DNA of 64,000 bases from Chamaelirium japonicum (Eukaryota; Streptophyta; Magnoliopsida; Liliales; Melanthiaceae), in the NCBI GenBank assembly GCA_947650365.1, contig CANTAL010000140.1, forward strand, positions 248,001-312,000. The letters are read 5' to 3'. This document shows, one piece after another, positions 21,743-32,400 of this stretch. The notes beneath the pieces are model-generated. The model saw only the letters and a list, made by a program, of their open reading frames with translations. It made no database searches and was not told the DNA's origin. Made by a program: the position numbers and the translations under genes. How positions within the stretch are numbered: the stretch's first letter is position 1; each line of letters opens with the position of its first letter.

Positions 21743-24700
21743 TCATCAGCTGGTAGGCCCCAGATCCTCGCGCTTGGTGCACTATGTAGAGGTCTTCCCA
21801 GTTTGCCGCGAGTTTTTCGGCGTTGGACTCTTGCGTGTTTGCGAACACTTTTCTCATTACCAGGTCGCCAGTTTTGAACGCTCAATGGCGAACTTTCTTA
21901 TCGTAGGCGTGCTTCATTTCTTGTCTGTACCCGGCGAGGTGCAGGTTGGCGTGCTCCCGTCGTTCTTCGAGCTGATCGAGGGAGTTGGAAAGCTGACCGT
22001 CATTGTTGACCTTGTCTGCTGCGAGCCTCCTCTCGGTAGGCAACTCGGCCTCCACGGGGAGTACAGCTTCGCACCCGTAAGTGAGACCGAATGGTGACTC
22101 ATCAGTTGAGCATCGTGGAGTAGTGCGATAGGCCCATAGCACGCCGTCGAGCTCCTGCTCCCACAAACCCTTCTTTCCTTCCAACCTTTTCTTGAGGTTG
22201 TTGAGGATTACCCGATTTGTGGCTTCGGCTTGCCCATTGCTTTGAGGGTACCTTGGAGAGGAAAACCTTAGGTCGACCCCGTATTCGACACAAAAGCTTT
22301 TGATTAAGCGATTGTCGAACTGGTGACCATTATCGGTAATAAGTATTCGGGGCAGACCGAACCGACAAAAAATGTTCTTCCAAAGGAAGTCTTTCACCTG
22401 CTTTTCACCTATCTTAGCTAGCGGGACCACTTCCACCCATTTGGTGAAGTCGTCGGTGGCTACCAAGATGAAATTCTTCTGCCGGGCTGACTGAGGAAAA
22501 GGTCCCACAATGTCGAGCCCCCACTGCTGGAATGGCCAAGGGCTCACCAGAGGGTGCAGCTCCACTGCGGGCATGTAATTCGTCGTGGCGTGCTTCTGGT
22601 ATTGAATGCACCTTTGGGCGATCTCCAACGCATCTTGCTCGAGGGTGGGCCACCAATATCCTTGCCTCCTTACCTTTGCAGCCAGAGACCGCCCACCAAC
22701 GTGATTTCCTAGCTCGCCGGAATGAATGCAATTCAAAACCTCATCAGTTTCGGGGTGCTCAATACAACGAAGATTTGGCCCGCCGAAGGATTTCCTAAAA
22801 CGGCGATCCCAGCGAATGAGATAGCGACCAGCGCACTTCTCCATTCGCCGAGCTTCTTCCCTGTTTTCCGGGAGCTTGCCCTTCTGGAGAAAACAAATAA
22901 TAGGCGCGGTCCATCCACCAGGTGACACGTCGGCCGACACTTGGTTAACGGCGGGCTCTGTTAGTTGGAGCCGAGACTGACCTTGGACTTCGATGAAAAT
23001 CTAGCGAGCTTCCGATCCTCCCAGCAGGGAGGCGGCATTTGCCAATGCGTCAGCCCGCCTGTTATCGGCTCGCGGAATTTGTTCGAAAGAGATCTTCTCG
23101 AACCCTGCGGCCTTACATTTCACCAGGTCCACGTAACCCGCCATTCGCGTATCCCGGGAGGCATAATCTCCTTTGATTTGACAAATGATTAGCTGTGAAT
23201 CGCTAAAGACCTTCAACCGTTTGGCGCCTACTTCTTGAGCGAGCTCGAGTCCGGCAAGCAGTGCCTCGTACTCTGCTTCGTTGTTGGTGGCAGCAAAGTC
23301 CAATCGGACTGATTTCTCTAGGAATACCGTTCGGGCGATCAGTGCGACCCCGATACCGGCTCCCAAAGCGTTGGAGGAACCATCAAGGAACAGCTCCCAA
23401 TCCGCTATTTCCGAATGCTTCGCTGGAGGAAGTTCCCCTCGGTCACCCAAGAACCTCGCCTTCCTAGGGTGTGCCTCAGTTGGCTCATCCTCCTGGTACT
23501 GAACCGGTTCTTCTATGGGGAAGTCCGCCAAGAAATCAGCAAGGACCTGCCCTTTGACAGCAACTCGAGTAACGTACTCCAGATCGTAGGCGGCGAGCTC
23601 GGCGGACCATCGATAGAGCCTTCCTGCTATTGAGGGACAAGAAAGCACGCTCTTCAAAGGGTGCTCTGTGATAACCTTGACGGCGTGCGCCGAGAAGTAG
23701 GGGTGGAGCTTTCTCGCAGTAAGGACCAAGGCCAATGCGACCTTCTCGATTGGTCAATACCGGAGCTCGGCGAGAAGCATTGTATGGCTCACAAAGTAAA
23801 CAGGCCGCTCCACTCTTGCTTCTTCTACTACGAGGACCCCGCTTACCGTATTCTCGGTGACCGCAAGATACACGCCCAGCTCGGCGCCCTCCTTTGGTGG
23901 CGCTAGAATTGGCGGGCTAGCCAAATAGTCCTTGATCTTCCGAAAAGCAAGCTTGCACTTTTCGTCCCAGTGGATGCTTGCCCCCTTCCGAAGCAGTTCG
24001 AAGAGAGGTCGACAACTATCTGAAGATTTGGAAATGAACCGGTTTAGCGCGGCGATCCGTCCACTCAACCTTTGAACCTCCTGCCGAGTTTTTGGTGCGA
24101 GCATTTCGACGAGTGCTCGGATTTGTCCAGGATCGGCCTCGATCCCCCTATGGGTGACCAGGTATCCTAGGAATTTTCCAGAAGTCACCCCGAATGCGCA
24201 CTTGGCTGGGTTTAGCCTTATCTGAAATTTTCGCAAAACCTCAAAGATTTCACGGAGATCAGCAACATGCCCTTCTCGCTCTCGACTCTTTACCAATAGT
24301 TCGTCTACATAAACCTCGACATTTCTACCGATTTGATCTTTAAACATCTGAGTGACTAACCTTTGGTAGGTCGCTCCCGCGTTCTTGAGTCCAAACGGCA
24401 TTACCCGATAACAGAAAAGCTTCTGGTAGCCCGCCCCAGAATAGAAGGCGGTCTTCTCCTGATCGTCAATGTGGAGAGGTATCTGATTATACCCAGAATA
24501 CCCGTCCATAAAGGATAAGGCCTGGAATCCAACGGCGGCGTCAACCATCGCGCCTATTCGTGGAAGAGGGAATCCGTCCTTCGGGCATGCTTTGTTGAGG
24601 TCGGAGAAGTCGATGCACACTCTGACCGCCCCACTTTTATTAGGCACCGCCATGATATTGGAGATCCAATCGGGGAAGTGCGCCTCGCGGATAAAGCCCG

Positions 24701-25139
24701 CTCGCTCCAGCTTTTCTATCTCTGCCGCCACTGCGGCAGACTTTGCAGCGGGTATGTGCCGAGCCTTTTGTTTCACCGGTGGGAAGTCTCGCAAGGTGTG
24801 CAGACGATGGCAGGCGACCTCTGGGTCAATTCCTGGCATGTCTTCGAAGCTCCAGGCGAACACGTCACGGTATTCCCTGAGCAGGTTGGTTAAGGTTAGG
24901 ACCTCGCCCTTAGTTAGCGAGGTCCCGAGATGGACGACCCTTGGTTCGTCCCCGCCACCGATGTTGATCTCTTGTAGCGGCTCGGCAACGAGAAAACTTC
25001 CTCTCTGGGATCCCGACTGGCGACCTTTCTCTTCGAGCTTAAGATCCACACCGCTCCCACCCGGGGGTGGAGTAGGGGATTTAAACGAGGAGATCCCTCT
25101 TGGGCTTTGAGGGAGCCCGCTCATGGTGGGTGCTAATTG
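21743..25139 (-). pseudogene. pol: T3 pol, three nonsense codons, cut by copia
   Basis: Read from 25139 to 21743 in one frame following the UAG. RT motifs are DWISNIMAVPNKSG, SFMDGYSGYNQI and MPFGLKNAG; the active site at 24300-24311 reads YVDE in place of YVDD. RNase H (FLDGSSNA, NEAEYEAL, SDSQL, RADALA) and integrase (HSGELGNH, GLDIVGPFP, ITDNGHQFD, SNGQAEATN) follow. Stops are TGA at 23754, TAG at 23001 and TGA at 21882, at positions where T2 has arginine, glutamine and arginine codons. The frame then runs into the copia LTR at 21742, in the AYQLM segment. Inactive on three counts: stops, catalytic change and interruption. Confidence 0.92.
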
Positions 25140-25142
25140 CTA
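25134..25142 (-). promoter_or_regulatory. Putative readthrough signal between gag-pro and pol (T3)
   Basis: On the minus strand the junction reads TAG CAA TTA, identical to T2 and to the tobamovirus readthrough context. Pol follows in the same frame, open from 25139. Confidence 0.6.
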
Positions 25143-27641
25143 GGAGGGCGCGGGCCTCTTGGCCTCAGCGACCTCTATGTCCATGAGATGAAAGACGTCC
25201 TGCTCGCATCTGGTAGCGGCGACCTGGTCGCCCCGAATAACCACGACCCCGCTCGTGGTGGGAAATTTGAGAGCCTGATGATTGGGCGAAGACACCGCAT
25301 TCATTTGCCTCAACCAAGGCCGCCCCAGGATGACATTAAACGCGGAAAGTCCGTCTACTACCGCGAAGCGGACTTGGCGAGCCTCCGGGCCCGCGGTTAC
25401 AGTGAGGGTTATCTCTCCTACCACTTTAGCGACCTCACCGGTGAATCCACTGAGGGAGCTCATCGAGGGAGACAGATCGGCTTGTCTCAACCCCATTCGC
25501 TGGAAGGCTGATAAGAAAAGAATGTCCACGGCGCTTCCTGAATCCCCTAGAGCTCGCCTTACTTCGATATTGGCCGTCATAAGGCGTATGACAAGAGGAT
25601 CATTGTGGGGGGTGACTACCCCAGCCATGTCGTCTTCCGAGAACCAGAGAAAATCGCGGGCTTCCAACCTCGGTGTCTGGAGTAAAACAGGGGTTAGAGA
25701 GACGGAATGTACCTTTCGAGCTCGCTCCATTTCTCTGACCTGCCGTCAAACTTCATTGCTGGATCTCGGGCCACTCAGGCGCTCGCTAATGGTGTGGCAG
25801 ATCACCGGTCCTCCCGGGGGAGGCGGAGGTAGGGCGGGCTCGGTGGGCCCTAGGCGATCTCCCTCTCGAGGGACCCATGCCGGGATCACCTCGAATCTTC
25901 TCGGGGGCGAGATGAATCGGTTCAAGTGCCCCAGGGTGACCAAATCTTCCAGGTGGTTCTTCAGAGCCCGGCATCTATTGGTGTGATGCCCGGGGCCGCG
26001 ATGAAATACGCACCGTCGGGTGTTTTCGGTCGAGCCGGGCTCCCTGTCTTACAGGGGGGGAGGGTACTGAACGAAGGGTTCATTCCGGATCTGGTGCAAG
26101 ATTTGCCCGGGGGAGTTGGTCAGTACGGTGAAATCCCGCTCCCTGGGCCCCGGAGGTAGGTGCCAGTTTGCCGTTCTTCCAGCGGCCACCGCGGGGACTT
26201 CCACGGTCAGCACGGCAGGAGCTGCGATCGGTCCCGGCAAAGGTGCTACCGGGGGTGTTTCTCGTCTCTCTACAGCTTTAACGACAAGAGGTCGCAAAGC
26301 CGGAGGAGGTCGCTGTTCAATCGCCTTTCCTTTTCAGTCGAGCACCACATCTTCGAGCTTGATGTGCTGCTGGACGAGGGCGAACAGCTCGACCATGGTG
26401 CGGGGATCCTTGATCACCAGTGCGTCATGAAGCTTGCTCCCCTCCGGGAGCGCGCTCCTGAAAGTGCTCACCGCTGTGCGGTCTTGGCCCGCCGTATCCT
26501 CTAGGACGAGGTAAGCGCTTCGGAACCGCGTTGCAAAACATCGGAGTATTTCGTGGGCTCCCATGGCCAGGGTGAATAGGGACTCAATCCTCTTCGAGGG
26601 CTGCCTGTTGCAGCGATATTGCTCCAGAAACAACCTAGAAAGGGTTGGAAAATCTGGGATCATGCCTGGCGGCAGCTTGTGGAACCAGTTCAACGCCGAG
26701 CCGGTCAAACTACTCGGGAATGCCCGGCATAGAACATGGTCTTGATCCCGGAAGAACAACAGTTTTCGGTAAGCCAAAAGGTGGTTGACGGGATATTGCG
26801 ACCCATCGAATAACACAAACTTGGGTGGCGTCCAATGGTGAGGAAAACCACCTCGGTGCACCTCACTCGTGAAGGGCGAGCTCCCTCCATGGGCGGCGAG
26901 ATCCTCCAACAGATCCACCGGCGCACTAGGTCATTGCCAGTGCCCAGGGAGAACTCCCAAAGGCGGCTGCGCAGGTCCTATGCGGTCTTGCACGCTTCCT
27001 CTCGGGGGGTTTGGACCCACATCGTGGCGGCCTGAATGGGCTTCCTCCTGGCGACCTTCCTACCGTTCATCGATGGGCTGCTTCGCTACGAGAGTGGGTT
27101 GATGAGAGGCGGTTACCTCTTGGGCAGCACCAGGTACCGCCTCCGCGGGCTCCTTCTCTCGTCGTCGATGGTGCGGGTCGCGGTCTCCCTCGAGAGATCT
27201 CGCCTCCGACTCGTCGGAGTCGACGCTCCTACCACGGCGGCGAGGAAGGGTTGCTCGTGAGGTCGCCTTGTTGCTAGACCGCTGGGTCACCAGCTTTTGC
27301 AACCTTGTAAGCGGGGTTTCGCGTACCCCGCGCACGGCCATTCTCTCGGTTGGGGGCTCCGGTTGGGAAGTCTGTCGGCCAGGAACGGCCGTGGGTAGAC
27401 GCGACGAGACAGGAGGCCGCACAGGGGATGCAACCCTCGCTGGCCCAGATCGCCGGCTCGCCGTCAGGACCTGACGCAGCCACGTCAGTTCCTCCATCAT
27501 GGCCCACTGGGTGGCCAACATCTCCAACAGAAGCTGGTCACTGAGCGGGACAAGGGGCTGGGGGGTCTCAGCATGAGGTTCGCTGCGCACAGACCCCGCA
27601 CGGGTCCCCGTTCGCTTGAGTCCCCTCGCCGTCGGAGCCAT
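25140..27641 (-). pseudogene. gag-pro: T3 Gag-protease, five nonsense codons
   Basis: From ATG 27641 to the UAG at 25140 there are exactly 834 codons, the same as in T2, so no net indel has occurred. Gag (HVLCRAFPSSLTGSALNWFH, RLFLEQYRCN) lies near 26800-26600, the degenerate zinc knuckle (FHRGPGHHTNRC) near 26020-25970 and the protease (GDSGSAVDILF, ILGRPWLRQM) near 25560-25300. The protease has DSG, as in T2. Internal stops are TAG 27060, TGA 26931, TGA 26334, TAA 26049 and TGA 25746. Where comparable with T2, the TGAs fall on arginine (CGA) codons. Confidence 0.9.
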
Positions 27642-27712
27642 CCTCAGGCTACGAGAGTCCCCGGCGTTTAACCTTGTGGTCGTGGGCGTTCTCGCATGAA
27701 CCAGTCGAAAGA

Positions 27713-27729
27713 TCCCACAGACGGCGCCA
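27713..27729 (-). other. T3 primer-binding site
   Basis: TGGCGCCGTCTGTGGGA on the minus strand, two bases after the LTR end, identical to T1 and T2. Confidence 0.85.
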
Positions 27730-27925
27730 AATGTTTGGGGATCTTTTTCGCTGGTCCGTGTGGTCTACCTGTAAGACAAAGGAAAGCGTAAGAACGGCTG
27801 GCTCCCTTAGGAGCGCAGACCCTCCGACGCTCAAGTCAGTCTCAGGTGATCAATGGAGAGCTATAGTAGACGAAAGTGGTAGGGATGAGGGTTTTTAACC
27901 TGTACTTCGGAGCCTAGGGGTGTGC

Positions 27926-27932
27926 ATTTATA
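27926..27932 (-). promoter_or_regulatory. T3 LTR TATA box
   Basis: TATAAAT on the minus strand in a GTCTATAAATGCAC context, equivalent to GCTATAAATGCTCACC of T2. Confidence 0.65.
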
Positions 27933-28674
27933 GACATTGGCGACCTACCGGTGCACAACACATGGAGGTTCTTTCCGATGCCTTCTAGGCCCCCACGTTC
28001 TGGCCCACATGGGTCTGGCAGTCCTTGGAACTTGGGCCCTGACTTTCTTTGTCGTGTAGCTCGCCTGAAGAGGTAGTGGGAGACAGTTACTGTTCTTTCG
28101 CTGTCAGGTGGCTATTTCCGGAACATTCGTATCTGATCGGTCTCGAAACTACTCGAGTGGACTTCAGCGGACTACAATCGTCCACGTAGCTTCAGTGGGG
28201 TTTCCACACCTTGAAACCTTTATGTCGCTTCACCAGGGGCGACCTTTAGGTGAGGAAGCCAAAGTGAGTGTCTCCAAATGCTCCACCTCCCCCACTTCTG
28301 TCAAGAGTCGGGCTCTCACAAGGGCGACCTCTCCGACAAAGCAGGGAAGATTCTGGCGAGCGTCTGCGCGAGCCGTTTTGTCCCACCGCCTTCTTCCTAT
28401 GCCAAGAGTCGGGCTCCTAGGAGGGCGACCTCTTCGACAAAAGGGGTTGGCCCGGCGAGCTCCTTGGGCGTGTTCCCGGTGTTCGTTGATGTCATCCTAA
28501 GTTTTCTCTTTGGCAGAAATTCCGGTGCGAGCCTTGGGGGCGGGCCTCGCTGTGAGAGGCGGGGCGGGCTCCTTCTCGAGTAGGGAGGAGCGAGGGCATG
28601 CTCCCGCGCGAGTTCCTCATCTTTTGGGAATCCTAGGGTCTATGAGATCCATAAAAAAGGGGCGAGTTGGTGGC

Positions 28675-29165
28675 GAACTCCGGGATCTGGGGGCGAGCTC
28701 CTTGCGAGCTGGGGGCGAGCTCCTTGCGAGCTTGGAGCGAGCTCCTTGCGAGCTGGGAGCAAGTTCCTTACGGGCTGGGAGGGGGCGAGCTCCTTGCGAG
28801 CTGGGAGCGAGCTCCTTGCGAGCTGGGAGCGAGCTCCTTGCGAGCTGGGAGCGAGTTCCTTACGGGCTGGGAGGGGGCGAGCTCCTTGCGAGCTGGGAGC
28901 GAGTTCCTTACGGGTTGGGAGGGGGCGAGCTCTTTGCAAGCTGGGGGGCGAGCTCCTTGCGAGCTGGGAGGGCGAGTTCCTTACGGGCTGGGAGGGGGCG
29001 AGCTCTTTGCAAGCTGGGGGGCGAGCTCCTTGCGAGCTGGGAGGGCGAGCTCCTTACGGGCTGGGAGGGGGCGAGCTCTTTGCAAGCTGGGGGACGAGCT
29101 CCTTGCGAGCTGGGAGGGCGAGCTCCTTACGGGCTGGGAGGGGGTGAGCTTTTTGCAAGCTGGGG
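28675..29165. repeat. GAGCTCCTTGCGAGCTGGG tandem block in T3 LTR
   Basis: About 20-25 irregular units of some 20-25 bp with GCGAGCTCCTTGCGAGCTGG and a CTTACGGGCTGGGAGGG variant. The units alternate in longer groups (for example 28920-29100). They account for most of the extra LTR length over T2, and for the serine/leucine/glycine-rich spurious ORFs here. Confidence 0.9.
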
Positions 29166-29451
29166 GGCGTGCTCCTGCACACTTGGATACAAGTCCCCAT
29201 GTAGCCCAATGTGGATCTCGCTCCCTGTTAAGATGATTCGGCGAGCTCACAGGGTGTTAGGAAACTAAATATTAGATCGCCGAAGTCATGCTTGGCTTCC
29301 GCGTACAGGAGCCACTTGTTATAAGAAACTTCGGGTGTAGCTTCGAGGTGGTGGAGCGGACTGGGGGTACTAACTCCTGGACGGGCTCTTGCGCGAGCTT
29401 GACTTATCATGCCATGTTGTCCAAGATATGGGGTTTCTACTACCCCCAACA

Positions 29452-32400
29452 GATTGTACGAATGAATTTGAATGGATACATTCGTGCGAATAAATTAGAA
29501 TGGATCGTACGAATGAGTAAGAATGGATCGTACGAATGAATTAGAATGGATCGTACGAATGACTTAGAATTGATCGTGCGAATGAACTAGAATGGATCGT
29601 ACGAATGAATTAAAATAGATTGTGCGAATGAATTAGAATGGATCGTATGAATGAATTAGAATAGATACATTCATGCGAATGAATTAGAATGGATCGTATG
29701 AATGAATTAGAATGGATCGAATGAATGAATTAGAATGGATCATACGAATGAATTAGAATGGATACATTCGTTCAAATGTATAACAATGGATCGTACGAAG
29801 GAATTAGAATGGATCGTATGAATGAATTAGAAAGGATACATTCGTGCGAATGAATTAGAATGGATCGTATGAATGAATTAGAATGGATCATACGAATGAA
29901 TTAGAATGGATCGTGCGAATGAATTAGAATGGATCGTACGAATGAATTAGAATGGATCGTACGAATGAATTAGAATGGATCGTGCGGCTGAATTAGAATG
30001 GATTAAACGAATAAATTAGAATGGATACATTCGTGTGAATGAATTAGAATGGATCGTATGAATGAGTAAGAATGAATCGTACGAATGAATTAGAATGGAT
30101 CGTGTGAATGAATTAGAATGGATCGTACGAATGAATTAGAATAGATTGTGCGAATGAATTAGAATGGATCGTACGAATGAATTAGAATGGATACGTTCGT
30201 GCAAATGAATTAGAATGGATCATATGAATAAATTAGAATGGATCGTTTGAATGAATTAGAATAGATCATATGAATGAATTAGACTGGATACATTCGTGCG
30301 AATGAATTAGAATGGATCGTGCGAATGAATAAGAATGGATCGTGCGAATGAATTAGAATGGATCGTACGAATGAATTAGAATGGATCGTACGAAGGAATT
30401 AGAATGGATCGTGCGAATGAATTAGAATGGATTGTACTAATGAATTAGAATGGATACATTCGTGCGAATGAATTAGAATGGATTGTACGAATGAGTAAGA
30501 ATGGATCGTACGAATGAATTAGAATGGATCGTATGAATGAATTAGAATAGAGTGTGCGAATGAATTAGAATGGATCGTACTAATGAATTAGAATAGATTG
30601 TGTGAATGAATTAGAATAGATTGTGTGAATGAATTAGAATGGATCGTACGAATGAATTAGAATGGATCGTATGAATGAATTAGAATGGATCGTGAGAATG
30701 AATTAGAATGGATCGTGTGAATGAATTAGAATGGATCGTGTGAATGAATTAGAATGGATCGTATGAATGAATTAGAATGGATCGTACGAATGAATTAGAA
30801 TGGATCGTACGAATGAATTAGAATGGTTCGTACGAAGGAATTAGAATGGATCGTGCGAATGAATTAGAATGGATTGTACTAATGAATTAGAATGAATACA
30901 TTCGTACGAATGAATTAGAATGGATCGTATGAATGAGTAAGAATGGATCGTACGAATGTGTAAGAATGGATCGTACGAATGAATCAGGATGGATCGTGCG
31001 AATGAATTAGAATAGATTGTGTGAATGAATTATAATGGATCGTACGAATGAATTAGAATGGATCGTATGAATGAATTAGAATGGATCGTATGAATGAATT
31101 AGAATGGATCGTATGAATGAATTAGATTGGATTGTGCGAATGAATTAGAATGGAACGTATGAATGAATTAGAATGGATCGTAAGAATGAATTAGAATGGA
31201 TCGTGCGAATGAATTAGAATGGATTGTACTAATGAATTAGAATGAATACATTCGTGCGAATGAATTAGAATGGATCGTACGAATGAGTAAAAATGGATCG
31301 TACGAATGAATTGGAATGGATCGTACGAATGAATTAGATTGGATCGTGCGAATGAATTAGAATGGATCGTACGAATGAATTAGAATAGATTGTGTGAATG
31401 AATTAGAATGGATCGTACGAATGAATTAGAATGGATCGTACGAATGAATTAGAATGGATACATTCGTGCGAACGAATTAGAATGCATCGAACGAAGGAAT
31501 TAGAATTGATCGTACAAATGAATTAGAATCGATACATTCGTGCGAATGAATTAGAATGGATCGTATGAATGAATTAGAATGGATCGTAGGAATGAATTAG
31601 AATGGATCGTGCGAATGAATTAGAAAGGATCGTACGAATGAATTAGAATGGATCGTGCTAATGAATTAGAATGGATTGTACGAATGAATTAGAATAGATA
31701 CATTCATGCGAATGAATTAGAATGGATCGTACAAATGAGTAAGAATGGATCGTACAAATAAATTAGAATGGATTGTACGAATGAATTAGAATGAATCGTG
31801 GGAATGAATTAGAATGGATCGTACGAATGAATTAGAATATATTGTGCGAATGAATTAGAATGGAACGTACGAATGGATCGTACGAATGAATTAAAATGGA
31901 TACATTCGTGCGAATGAATTAGAATGGATCGTATGAATGAATTAGAATGGATCGTATGAATGAATTAGAATGGATCATACGAATGAATTAGAATGGATCA
32001 AGCGAATGAATTAGAATGGATTGTATGAATGAATTAGAATGGATACATTCGTGCGAATGAATTAGAATGGATCGTTTGAATGTTTAAGAATGGATCATAC
32101 GAATGAATAAGAATGGATCGTACGAATGAATTAGAATGGATCGTGCGAATGAATTAGATTGTATCGTACGAATGATTTAGAATAGATTGTGTGAATGAAT
32201 TAGAATGGGTCATACGAATGAATTAGATTGGATCGTACGAAGGAATTAGAATAGATCGTGCGAATGAATTAGAATGGATTGTATAAATGAATTAGAATGG
32301 ATACATTCGTGCGAATGAATTAGAATTGATCGTACGAATGATTTAGAATAGATTGGGCGAATGAATTAAAATGGATCGTACGAATGAATTAGAATGGATC

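Larger units (their letters stand above)
21743..29451 (-). mobile_element. Ty3/gypsy Tat-type element T3, interrupted by copia C
   Basis: Minus-strand relative of T2. Present here are the 5' LTR, primer site, gag-pro and pol down to the AYQLM motif near the integrase C-terminus, where copia C is inserted. The rest (antisense gene, 3' LTR) would be left of the window. Gag-pro to the breakpoint lies in a single frame with eight nonsense codons and no frameshift. Its right end borders the satellite at 29452, so T3 also inserted in the array. Confidence 0.92.
27732..29451 (-). mobile_element. T3 5' LTR (1720 bp)
   Basis: On the minus strand it begins TGTTGGGGGTAGTAG and ends CCCCAAACA, next to the primer site. 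It is homologous to the T2 LTR near both ends but is longer because of a GAGCTC-rich repeat block. Plus-strand base 29452 starts the satellite with GATTG, the presumed target duplication. Confidence 0.9.

Noticed and set aside
28510..29268. ORFs of 130-250 codons rich in Ser, Leu, Gly and Glu
   Set aside because: They read the GAGCTC repeat block of the T3 LTR in several frames and on both strands.
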